Both the position numbers and the translations under genes were made by a program. Under the pieces are notes generated by a model. That model was not told where the DNA came from. It worked only from the letters and a program-made list of their open reading frames with translations, and made no database searches. A DNA stretch of 6,951 bases from positions 1 to 6,951 of the forward strand of contig DHJO01000093.1 in assembly GCA_002404375.1 (NCBI GenBank), read 5' to 3'. This document shows, piece by piece, positions 1-6,915 of the stretch. How positions within the stretch are numbered: the stretch's first letter is position 1; the number at the start of each line of letters is the position of its first letter. The DNA is from Gemmatimonadales bacterium UBA4718. GTDB lineage: Bacteria; Gemmatimonadota; Gemmatimonadetes; Gemmatimonadales; Gemmatimonadaceae.

Positions 1-530
1 GTCGGATCGATCGACTTGAAGTTGTAGAACTCGTCCTCGCGATCCCAGCGGTCGGGCAGTCCCGCGGTGGAAGGGTGGCTCTTGTCGAGCACACGGAACG
101 TGCCCTTGCGAACGTTCGGGTTGTTCGGATGCCCGCTGAACCAGGCGCCGGCGAGCCTGCCGTACCACGGCCAGTCGTATTCAGTGTCCGTGGCGGAATG
201 AATTCCCACATATCCGCCGCCAGCCTGGATGTAGCGCTCGAAATCGTCCTGCTGTGCGGGGTCCAGCACGTCGCCCGTGGTGTTCAGGAAGACGACTGCG
301 CGATATCGCGCGAGGTTCTTCGAGGTGAAGGCGCCGGCGTCTTCTGTCGTGTCGACGGAGAACCCATTCTCCTCTCCGAGCTTTCGGATAGCTGTGCGCC
401 CGGCTCCGATGGAGCTGTGGCGGAATCCGGCCGTCTTGGAGAAGACGAGTACGCGGGAGTCCTGGCTGCGTGCGGCGACCGGAGCGCAGACCGAAGCGAG
501 CAGAAGCGCGAGCGAGACGAGTCGTTGCAT
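1..530 (-). CDS. ThuA-like domain protein, secreted (N-terminal 176 residues, cut by window edge)
   Basis: Reading the minus strand from the ATG at 530-528 gives an uninterrupted frame to the left edge, so the C-terminus lies outside. Residues 1-20 form a signal peptide: a short basic start (MQR), a hydrophobic stretch (LVSLALLLASVCAPV) and a likely cleavage after VAA. The mature part opens with RVLVFSKTAGFRHSSI (26-41), the signature start of ThuA-like domains. GGGYVGIHSATDTEYDWPW (104-122), WFSGHP (130-135) and DEFYNF (166-171) follow in the family's usual order. ThuA-like proteins adopt a class I glutamine-amidotransferase-like fold and are linked to sugar (trehalose) utilisation in rhizobia; most secreted homologues have no proven reaction. 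No clear Shine-Dalgarno sequence precedes the start. The upstream 150 bp separate it from the cassette-like unit at 686, which is divergent. Family assignment is firm; substrate is unknown. Confidence 0.93.
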   Translation of the reverse strand, partial: MQRLVSLALLLASVCAPVAARSQDSRVLVFSKTAGFRHSSIGAGRTAIRKLGEENGFSVDTTEDAGAFTSKNLARYRAVVFLNTTGDVLDPAQQDDFERYIQAGGGYVGIHSATDTEYDWPWYGRLAGAWFSGHPNNPNVRKGTFRVLDKSHPSTAGLPDRWDREDEFYNFKSIDP

Positions 531-710
531 GGGCAGTCCAGGGCGATGATTGACGACGGGCCGACGGCGGCACGCCAATCTGCATCGCCGCCGCCGCGGT
601 GGACAGAGGAGGCGCGCTCGCCAATTGCACAAGGCTTGCAGCCTTTGCGTTTTCTCTGGCGTCTAAGCAAGCAGTACAAGTATTAGTTAGGCGGACACAC
701 TGGTTTCCAG

Positions 711-718
711 GGAAGGAG
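711..718 (+). promoter_or_regulatory. Shine-Dalgarno sequence of the cassette 1 gene
   Basis: GGAAGGAG lies six bases before the ATG at 725. It decides the start of this gene against an in-frame ATG at 599, which would begin outside the cassette boundary and has no such site. The resident genes in this window lack a comparable site. Confidence 0.85.
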
Positions 719-724
719 CGTCCG

Positions 725-1081
725 ATGAAAGCACCTGTTACGGCCTTGTTGCTCGCAGTGGCGCTGAGCGCGGCTTGCGCGACAGCAACGTCGGTGAGCG
801 ACGCTCCCGAGTGGCTGACCGCGCTCATCCAGGAGCTTGAGACCCAACCCGTGGCGAATCCTCCGGCCTTCATCGCCCGATATGAATACCAGGGGCAGAC
901 CGTCTATTACCTTCCGTCGCGGTGCTGTGATATCCCCAGCAACGTATACAGCGCCTCAGGTACTATCATCTGCCATGCGGATGGCGGATTGAGTGGCGTC
1001 GGCGACGGGCGTTGTGCCGACTTCTTCTCAGCGCGCAAGGACGAGAAGATCATTTGGCGAGATGTGCGAGGTGCCGCCTAA
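725..1081 (+). CDS. Small exported DUF6970-like protein, cassette-borne
   Basis: This gene encodes 118 residues. Residues 1-17 are a short hydrophobic export signal (KAPVTALLLAVALSAA) followed by Cys18. LSAAC is an imperfect lipobox, so the product is either a lipoprotein or cleaved by signal peptidase I. The mature part has W30, then YEYQGQTVYYLPSRCCDI (53-70) with a Cys-Cys pair at 67-68, then ICHADGGLSGVGDGRCADF (82-100). From memory this order (YxYxGxxVYY, CCD, CxxDGGxxGxGDGxCxDF) matches small proteins grouped as DUF6970, whose function is unknown. The four mature cysteines (67, 68, 83, 97) suggest disulphides in the periplasm or on the surface. The start is set by the strong ribosome site, and the TAA stop overlaps the attC R'' core. 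Expression would depend on a nearby promoter, and none is obvious. Confidence 0.85.
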   Translation: MKAPVTALLLAVALSAACATATSVSDAPEWLTALIQELETQPVANPPAFIARYEYQGQTVYYLPSRCCDIPSNVYSASGTIICHADGGLSGVGDGRCADFFSARKDEKIIWRDVRGAA

Positions 1082-1157
1082 CGCCCAAGTTCAGCTGCGA
1101 GCGGCGGCGCGCCGGAACGTTGTGCGCCGCAGGCTCGGATCTCAACGGGCGATCAAC
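1074..1157. repeat. attC-like recombination site (integron), degenerate at one core
   Basis: The site is an imperfect palindrome of about 82 bp. The outer core GCCTAAC (1076-1082) fits the R'' consensus RYYYAAC. CGCCC (1082-1086) pairs with GGGCG (1147-1151). The arm 1089-1102 pairs at 11 of 14 positions with 1133-1146, with a mismatch in the position where attC sites carry unpaired bases. The inner stem GCGGCGC (1104-1110) pairs with GCGCCGC (1124-1130) around a 13-base loop. The right-hand core should be GTTRRRY but reads GATCAAC (1151-1157). Its left 26 bp recur at 6919-6944 with two differences. Because attC sites are near-palindromic, orientation is not certain; the gene stop inside the left core argues for plus, while the six-base spacing of the left arm to its core would also fit the terminal half of a minus-strand attC. 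Confidence 0.7.
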
Positions 1158-1323
1158 CATTTGACTTCCCGGCAACTACCCTTAGATGGCGTGGGTGATC
1201 ACTCAAGCCCGGGAGAAATCCACACATCGCTCGTCAGCGTCAGCGTTCCTTAGCCACCAGCACCTAATCACCGACAAATCGGACGTACGTATGGACCTCG
1301 TCAACGGCGCGTTCGCCCGATGG
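1158..1323. other. Gene-free stretch between attC-like site and DHFR-superfamily gene
   Basis: I see no supportable gene, RNA or hairpin here. The short open frames crossing it have no ribosome site and no recognisable protein. If unit 1 inserted at a secondary site, this is the original DNA downstream of the DHFR-superfamily gene stop. Confidence 0.5.
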
Positions 1324-1872
<549 letters not shown>

Positions 1873-1899
1873 TACGTCAGAGTATCGCCTGACTCAGAC

Positions 1900-2262
1900 T
1901 TACAGCGCCTCGACGCGAACGGCGGTCCCGTAGCACAATACCTCCGTCACGCCTTTCATCAATTCGTTCGCGTCATAGCGGATGCCGATCACTGCGTCGG
2001 CCCCCGCCCTATGCGCTTGGACCAACATCGTATCGAAAGCCTGCTTGCGCGTTCGTTCAGCGAGTTCCGTGAAGAGTGAGATATTGCCCCCAACCAGCGT
2101 CTGGAAAGCGGCGCCCACGGTGCCGAAAACCGATCGCGACCGGACGACGACACCGCGTACTACCCCCAGATTGTCCACAATTCGGAATCCAGGAACGTCG
2201 AAGCCGGTCGTTGTCATGTTGTACGGAATGTCTGCAGTCTGGGAATGGATAATGGAAGACAT
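1900..2262 (-). CDS. UPF0145 (YbjQ-like) heavy-metal-binding-domain family protein
   Basis: This gene encodes 120 residues from the first ATG. The conserved family core is clear: GFRIVDNLGVVRGVVVRSRS (25-44), LVGGNISLFTELAERTRKQA (56-75), then AHRAGADAVIGIRYDAN (83-99) and VTEVLCYGTAVRVE (105-118). The fold forms small ring-like oligomers in structural-genomics entries; the 'heavy-metal-binding' label is historical and no function is established. The start is uncertain. Most homologues begin only a few residues before the GFRIV strand, which would favour the in-frame ATG at 2217-2215 (protein starting MTTTGFDVPG, 105 residues), but neither ATG has a Shine-Dalgarno sequence. It is probably the first gene of a two-gene unit with the DHFR-superfamily gene and is divergent from the large Asp-box gene. 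Confidence 0.92.
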   Translation of the reverse strand: MSSIIHSQTADIPYNMTTTGFDVPGFRIVDNLGVVRGVVVRSRSVFGTVGAAFQTLVGGNISLFTELAERTRKQAFDTMLVQAHRAGADAVIGIRYDANELMKGVTEVLCYGTAVRVEAL

Positions 2263-2368
2263 GGGTCAGATCGGTGAGAGATTCACTTGATTACGCGACA
2301 CGAAAACTTACCACCGGCCGTAGATGCATATTAGAGAAGTCCACCAACTTTTCCCGTCCAGCCCCGCG

Positions 2369-5300
2369 ATGACCACGAAACACGCTGTCGCCCTCACCTT
2401 CGCCGTTATCTCCGTCGCCGCAATCTCCGTTGCGGCGACATCAATCAGACCGGAGCTGCTCACCGGGCTCGTATGGCGCAATGTCGGTCCCTTCCGCGGC
2501 GGCCGCATCTCCGCCGTCTCCGGCGTAACGGGCGACCCGGGAACGTTCTACATCGGTATGCCCGCCGGCGGTGTATGGAAAACAACCAACGCCGGCGCCA
2601 CGTGGTGGCCAATCTTCGACAACGTCAAAGACGCCGAGGTGATTGGCGCGCTTGAAGTCGCGCCTTCAAACGGCAGCACGATCTATGTTGGCACCGGTGA
2701 CCTGATCACAGGCGGTGGAATAGCCGAAGGCAACGGCATGTACAAGAGCACCGATGCCGGCGCGACGTGGACGCACATCGGCCTCGAGAAGACGAAGCAG
2801 ATCCCGAGCATCGTCGTCGACCCGCGAGACGCGAACATCGTTCTCGTCGCCGCGCAGGGCGATGTCCGCCATAAGAGCTACGACCGCGGCGTCTTCCGCT
2901 CCACGAATGGCGGGACGAGCTGGACGCGCACGCTCTTCGTCGACGACTCGACCGGCATCCAGAAGCTGGCGATCGCGTTCGACCGGCCGGACGTCGTGTT
3001 CGCGACGACGGTGCGCCACTACTCCGCGCCGGCGCCAAGCGGTTTACCCGTTGTCCCGCCTGGTGGACTGGGTGGCGGCGGAGGCCCCGCTGGTGCGCAG
3101 CGCTCCCAAGGTCCTACCGGCACTTCCATATATAAATCGCTCGACGGCGGCGTCACTTGGAAGGAGCTCACCGGCGGTGCGTTGCCGCGCATCCCGGGTC
3201 GCACGTCGATCGCCGTCGCAAACGGCACCAGCGCACAGCGCGTCTACTTCACCACCAACGTTGGCCTGTTCCGTTCGGTCGACGGGGGCGTCACCTGGAA
3301 GCAGATGGACGCGGCCGACACGCGCATCCGCAACGGACAGGGCGGCTACAACTGCGGCGTCTACGTCGATCCGAAGAATCCGGACGTCGTCTACGTCCTC
3401 AACACTGCCGCGTACATCTCACGCGACGGCGGCAACACCTTCACCGGTTTCAAAGGCGCGCCCGGCGGCGACGATCCGCAACAAGGATGGATCGACCCCA
3501 CCAACGGCAAGCGCATGATCCTTGGCTACGACCAGGGCGCGATCGTGTCGCTCGACGGCGGCGATACGTGGAGCTCGTGGTACAACCAGTCCAACGAGCA
3601 GGTCTACCACGTCTCTACAGACAACTCGTTCCCGTACTGGATTTACGCCTCGCAGCAGGACGCCGGCGCCGTGCGCACGCGCGCGCGCGGTAACCTCGGC
3701 GCGGTGACGCCGCTCGATTGGGATCCGGTGAACGGCTGGGAGTGGGGCACCATTCTGCCCGACCCGCTCGATCCCAACACGGTGTACGCGACCGGCAACG
3801 GCGTCATCAGGATTTCCTATCCAAGCGAGCAGTGGGTGAATGTGAGCCCGGCGCAGGACCAATCGCTCCGGCTGCGTGTGAACAACGACGCGCCGCTGCT
3901 GTTCGATCCGTGGGATCCACACAGGCTCCTCGCCGGCTATCAGTATCTCATGTCGACTTCCGACGGAGGCGCGCACTGGACGAAGATCAGCCCGAACCTC
4001 GGCTATCCGGCGAACTTCCCGATTCCCCCGGACACGGCCACTCCCAAGCCGGGCGAGCCAATCCGGGGCACAATCATGTCCATTGGCGCATCTACAGTCG
4101 CACGCGGCACGATCTGGGTGGGCATCAACACGGGACTGGTGAAGCTCACTCGTGACAACGGTCGGACGTGGAGCGACGTGTCCAATTTCTCTCATCCCGG
4201 ACAGATCCACTCAGTGGAGCCGTCGCACACGAATGGCGCCGAGGCGTTCGTAACGGCCGATGCGCGAGGGTCTGCCGATTACAACCCGTACGTGTATCGC
4301 ACACGCGATTACGGGAAGACGTGGACGTTGATCACCAACGGCCTTGCCACCGGTGAGTCCAACGGCAGCTACGCCCGCATCCTGCGCGAGGATCCGAAGC
4401 GTCCCGGACTGCTGTTCCTCGGCACCGAGAGCGCGATGTACGTCTCGTTCGACGACGGCGACTCCTGGCAATCGCTGATGCTAAACCTGCCGACGACGTC
4501 GTTTCGCGACATCGCGTTCAGGGACAACGATCTCATCGTCGGCACGTACGGTCGCGGCATCTTCGTGCTCGACGACTATGCAGTGCTGCGACAGTTCAGC
4601 AACGCAGTGGCGAACGAGGACGTGCACCTGTTCAAGCCGGACAGCGCAGTGCGTGTGCGGCGCAACGTCGGCGCCGACACGCCGTTTCCTCCCGAAGTGC
4701 CGCACGCGCTGAATCCGCCCGATGGCGCGATCATCTACTACTGGCTTGGCTCGAGGCCGAGTCGGAGAGTCACCCTCGACGTGCTCGATTTGGCCGGCGC
4801 GGTGGTGCGGCATTATTCCAGCGATCCCATCACGCCGGTGCCCGAAGCGGCGCGTCCGCCGCATCCCAACTTCTGGGTGAAAGTCGAGCAACCGCTCCCG
4901 GCGGATGCCGGCATGCACCGCGTGAATTGGGATTTGCGCTACGACGCGCCGCCGGTATTCACGCACTCATTCGAGATCAACGCCAATCCCGGCGAGACGC
5001 CCGCGTCGCCCGAAGGTGCGCTCGTGCCGCCCGGTACGTACATCGTGCGTCTCACCGTGAACGGAAAATCGCACAGCGAGAAAGTGACCGTCACCAACGA
5101 TCCGCGGTCGCCGGCGAACCTCGCCGCGCTCAAGGCCGAGGACGCATTGATCAGGAAGCTGAACGCGTTGGAGCGCCTCGCGTGGGACGTATTCCATCAG
5201 ACGGATACGACGCGAGCGCAACTTCGCGCGATGACCGCAAGCGACTCCACGAGCAACGCCGCGAAATCGATTCGGGAATACATCTCGAAGCTCGACACAC

Positions 5301-5623
5301 TCGGTGGCCGTGCGCCCACGCTGGGCGGCGGTTTTGGTGGCGGCGGTTTCTTCGGAGGTAACGCCAACGCGCGCCCGACGCTAGTGCAACTTGTTGGTCG
5401 CATCCTGAACCAGCTTGGCACGTTCGAGAACGGCGACGTCGCTCCGACGGCGGCGATGCTCGCGGCGTACCATTCAGCATGCAACGATCTTGGGAAGTCG
5501 ATCGCTGCCTGGCGTGCAATCAGTGGTGCGGATCTCACCGCGTTGAACGGCGCTCTCACCGCGGCGGGGAAGATTCCGTTGGCGAAGGCTGTCGTGGTGC
5601 AGGCGCCGGCGTGCGAGCAGTAG
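2369..5623 (+). CDS. Secreted multi-Asp-box beta-propeller protein (sortilin/VPS10-type 'glycosyl hydrolase')
   Basis: This gene encodes 1084 residues from the ATG at 2369, chosen because the signal peptide (TTKHAVALTFAVISVAAISVAA, residues 2-23) begins there; the frame also has an ATG at 2324 that would add 15 polar residues in front. Neither start has a clear ribosome site. Eleven Asp-box (S/T-x-D/N-x-G-x-T-W type) repeats are visible at about residues 71, 126, 177, 256, 302, 351, 394, 529, 593, 644 and 693, for example KSLDGGVTW and RTRDYGKTW. The family motif GTYGRGIFVLDD (725-736) closes the propellers. A beta-sandwich-like part follows (about 790-910, with LDVLDLAGAVVRHY and GTYIVRLTVNG), then a helical C-terminus with a Gly-rich stretch GGGFGGGGFFGG (986-997). 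Relatives are usually labelled exo-sialidase or glycosyl hydrolase because of the Asp boxes, but these are structural, and no catalytic set can be identified here. A role in binding or handling extracellular polymers is inference. Confidence 0.93.
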   Translation: MTTKHAVALTFAVISVAAISVAATSIRPELLTGLVWRNVGPFRGGRISAVSGVTGDPGTFYIGMPAGGVWKTTNAGATWWPIFDNVKDAEVIGALEVAPSNGSTIYVGTGDLITGGGIAEGNGMYKSTDAGATWTHIGLEKTKQIPSIVVDPRDANIVLVAAQGDVRHKSYDRGVFRSTNGGTSWTRTLFVDDSTGIQKLAIAFDRPDVVFATTVRHYSAPAPSGLPVVPPGGLGGGGGPAGAQRSQGPTGTSIYKSLDGGVTWKELTGGALPRIPGRTSIAVANGTSAQRVYFTTNVGLFRSVDGGVTWKQMDAADTRIRNGQGGYNCGVYVDPKNPDVVYVLNTAAYISRDGGNTFTGFKGAPGGDDPQQGWIDPTNGKRMILGYDQGAIVSLDGGDTWSSWYNQSNEQVYHVSTDNSFPYWIYASQQDAGAVRTRARGNLGAVTPLDWDPVNGWEWGTILPDPLDPNTVYATGNGVIRISYPSEQWVNVSPAQDQSLRLRVNNDAPLLFDPWDPHRLLAGYQYLMSTSDGGAHWTKISPNLGYPANFPIPPDTATPKPGEPIRGTIMSIGASTVARGTIWVGINTGLVKLTRDNGRTWSDVSNFSHPGQIHSVEPSHTNGAEAFVTADARGSADYNPYVYRTRDYGKTWTLITNGLATGESNGSYARILREDPKRPGLLFLGTESAMYVSFDDGDSWQSLMLNLPTTSFRDIAFRDNDLIVGTYGRGIFVLDDYAVLRQFSNAVANEDVHLFKPDSAVRVRRNVGADTPFPPEVPHALNPPDGAIIYYWLGSRPSRRVTLDVLDLAGAVVRHYSSDPITPVPEAARPPHPNFWVKVEQPLPADAGMHRVNWDLRYDAPPVFTHSFEINANPGETPASPEGALVPPGTYIVRLTVNGKSHSEKVTVTNDPRSPANLAALKAEDALIRKLNALERLAWDVFHQTDTTRAQLRAMTASDSTSNAAKSIREYISKLDTLGGRAPTLGGGFGGGGFFGGNANARPTLVQLVGRILNQLGTFENGDVAPTAAMLAAYHSACNDLGKSIAAWRAISGADLTALNGALTAAGKIPLAKAVVVQAPACEQ

Positions 5624-5629
5624 GCTCGG

Positions 5630-5881
5630 CTAGGACGACGCGTTACGTACCGGGTAGCGTAGGTGTGTAACGCCGACGCCCGCGATCACCGTCGGATTGC
5701 CAAGGACGGCTGGTGTGCCGGCGAGGTGGTCAAAGAGTCGAACTCCGGACCCAAGAAGTACCGCCGCGATGTCGATGGAGATTTCGTCGAGGAGCCCGGC
5801 ATTCAGCAACTGCTGGATGGTGTCCGCGCCGTGGACGCCAACGGACCGCACTCGAGAAGTGCTTGGCAGCTGCAACGTTCG
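5630..5881 (-). pseudogene. DHFR-superfamily (RibD C-terminal type) gene, C-terminal fragment truncated at a cassette boundary
   Basis: The minus-strand frame reads from the boundary base 5881 to a TAG at 5632-5630, about 83 codons without stop or frameshift. It contains GVHGADTIQQLLNAGLLDEI, AAVLLGSGVRLFDHL and the ending GVTHLRYPVRN, the second half of DHFR-superfamily proteins of roughly 180-200 residues. The first 100 or so residues, including the strands that would bind substrate and NADPH, are missing. Upstream the frame meets a TAA supplied by the TTAGAT of the cassette end. A TTG at 5875 could in principle start it, but a protein of 81 residues would lack half the domain. It is not a copy of the intact gene at 1324-1872; the sequences differ throughout. 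It converges on the Asp-box gene with six bases between the stop codons. The intact frame suggests recent disruption. Confidence 0.82.
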
Positions 5882-5888
5882 TTAGATC
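5881..5888 (+). other. Cassette boundary core GTTAGATC
   Basis: GTTAGAT fits the R' consensus GTTRRRY, where the integrase cuts after the G. It is complementary to 6916-6923 and falls exactly where the DHFR-superfamily fragment stops. The 11 bases at 5866-5876 (GCAGCTGCAAC) could be a remnant attC L' arm, since they pair with the GTTCAGCTGC arm type if one base is left unpaired. Confidence 0.6.
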
Positions 5889-5899
5889 TCACGGGCGTA

Positions 5900-6865
5900 T
5901 CAAGTTCGATTAACGGCCTCGCCCATCCCGATTTTAATTTCGGGCATCTGCCTGATTACTTCTCTCCACTCGTCGACGTATTTCTGAGTAAATCTCGTCC
6001 TCTCATCGGGCCGCCAGTAGTCAATGACCTTCATGCAACAATCGGCCAACAGTGAGAAACCGAGAAGTAGTACCGGACGGGCATTCGCAGGGGAGCGAAT
6101 TGGCGTAACCGCTACCCCCCTTTCATCGGTCGTGAGATGAGTTCCCGTATATCCGCCGTGCATAAAATACGACGCGTGGTGATAGATAGACTTGTATTCA
6201 CCGGCCGCTCCAACCTCGGACGCTAGTTTCCAGATGCTGGTTAGGCGCTCGTTCTTCGGAGCGGCGGTGTCGTAGTACCAAGGCGGTTCATGATGTTTCT
6301 CTTTGACGAACTGAGCAAAGCCCGCGCTGATAGCCGCATATTGAGGACGCTCAAGTATTTTCTCCAGTGCTTCCCGATGCTTCTCGGCGTCGTCGGGCGA
6401 GATCACTGGCTTGCCGCCGTAGCGGTTGATCAGATCGCGCGTTTCACCATCTGACTCATGCTCCGGCGTGCCTGGAATTGCCTTACTGATCTGGCTTAAC
6501 TGTTCGCGCCGTGAGGCGACATATAAGTGAGTCCCCCATTTCTTTGGATCCCTGATCGCGAGCATTAGCCCCCATCGCGCCTCCATAAGAGCTCTGAGCT
6601 GGACCTGCGCTGCGTCGCATGCGCCAACTCCTATTAACTCACCGGCAGCGTCTGCAGTTGCTATGGCTTGCCGAAAGAGAACAGACAGAATCAGATGATG
6701 CGGTATGTCATCCGGGCCGGTGGTGAGAGATCTCTTCAAAAGTTGAACGGCGTACCGAACTAACTCGTTGAATACGCTCAGCGCTTCGCCGAACGTGCCG
6801 GTTAGTGCTGCGCGCGCCCACGCAGGGTCCAGTATGGGATCCGTATTCGGGACCTCAATAGCCAT
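5900..6865 (-). CDS. DUF5677-like helical protein of unknown function, cassette-borne
   Basis: This gene encodes 321 residues from the ATG at 6865. That start is fixed by GGAAGGA six bases upstream; a GTG at 6880 in the same frame overlaps this site and is rejected. The protein is soluble and almost entirely helical, with no signal peptide or membrane segment. Two blocks recall DUF5677 proteins: QVQLRALMEARWGLMLAI (87-104) and YKSIYHHASYFMHGG (224-238), followed by a hydrophobic helix (VLLLGFSLLADCCMKVIDYW, 265-284). DUF5677 proteins occur widely in accessory DNA and have no established function. I see no HEPN-type R-x4-6-H motif near the conserved histidines, so a ribonuclease claim is not supported. 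The TGA stop lies 12 bp from one cassette boundary. No convincing promoter is visible upstream; the leader is only about 50 bp before the attC-like arm. Confidence 0.85.
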   Translation of the reverse strand: MAIEVPNTDPILDPAWARAALTGTFGEALSVFNELVRYAVQLLKRSLTTGPDDIPHHLILSVLFRQAIATADAAGELIGVGACDAAQVQLRALMEARWGLMLAIRDPKKWGTHLYVASRREQLSQISKAIPGTPEHESDGETRDLINRYGGKPVISPDDAEKHREALEKILERPQYAAISAGFAQFVKEKHHEPPWYYDTAAPKNERLTSIWKLASEVGAAGEYKSIYHHASYFMHGGYTGTHLTTDERGVAVTPIRSPANARPVLLLGFSLLADCCMKVIDYWRPDERTRFTQKYVDEWREVIRQMPEIKIGMGEAVNRT

Positions 6866-6871
6866 TGCGGT

Positions 6872-6878
6872 TCCTTCC
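6872..6878 (-). promoter_or_regulatory. Shine-Dalgarno sequence of the DUF5677-like gene
   Basis: On the minus strand GGAAGGA precedes the ATG at 6865 by six bases. It is nearly the same as the site of the cassette 1 gene (GGAAGGAG), while the resident genes of the window have none, which supports a separate origin for the two cassettes. Confidence 0.82.
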
Positions 6879-6915
6879 ACTTCGTGGCCGGTCTCCGGTA
6901 ACTAGCACGGAGTGC

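Larger units (their letters stand above)
686..1151 (+). mobile_element. Integron gene cassette-like unit 1 (single gene plus attC-like site)
   Basis: The left end GTTAGGCGG (686-694) is the exact reverse complement of CCGCCTAAC (1074-1082). In an integron cassette the left-end core (GTTRRRY) and the attC R'' core (RYYYAAC) are complementary in this way, because they pair in the circular cassette. The single gene starts 32 bp after the left core and its TAA stop lies inside the R'' core, which is usual cassette packing. An imperfect palindrome of attC size follows. No second attC arm is seen to the left of 686 and no GTTRRRY core closes the palindrome on the right, so the unit appears to sit alone between chromosomal sequences rather than inside an array. 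No integrase gene is in the window. Confidence 0.68.

Noticed and set aside
632..654. Hairpin AAGGCT-TGC-AGCCTT followed by TGCGTTTT, resembling a plus-strand terminator.
   Set aside because: The stem is only 6 bp, the T run is short and offset, and no plus-strand gene ends just before it; it lies upstream of the divergent ThuA-like gene.
661..692. GTCTAAG to GTTAGGC as a complete attC site at the left edge of cassette 1.
   Set aside because: Only about 32 bases long, the left core lacks the AAC, and no arms pair between them; too short for an attC.
181..873. Long minus-strand open frame across the ThuA-like gene and cassette 1.
   Set aside because: It overlaps two better supported genes in other frames, crosses the cassette boundary and gives Arg/Ala-rich low-complexity sequence; a high-GC shadow.
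2287..2334. TTGATT (2287) and TATTAG (2329) as a promoter for the Asp-box gene.
   Set aside because: The spacing is 36 bases, far from the usual 16-18, and neither box is close enough to consensus alone.
3419..4210. Long minus-strand open frame inside the Asp-box gene.
   Set aside because: Antisense shadow in GC-rich coding DNA; the plus strand has unmistakable Asp-box repeats through the same stretch.
5670..5695. GTGTAACGCCGACGCCC as an attC R'' core.
   Set aside because: It does not fit RYYYAAC, has no pairing arm nearby and is part of the DHFR-superfamily coding frame.
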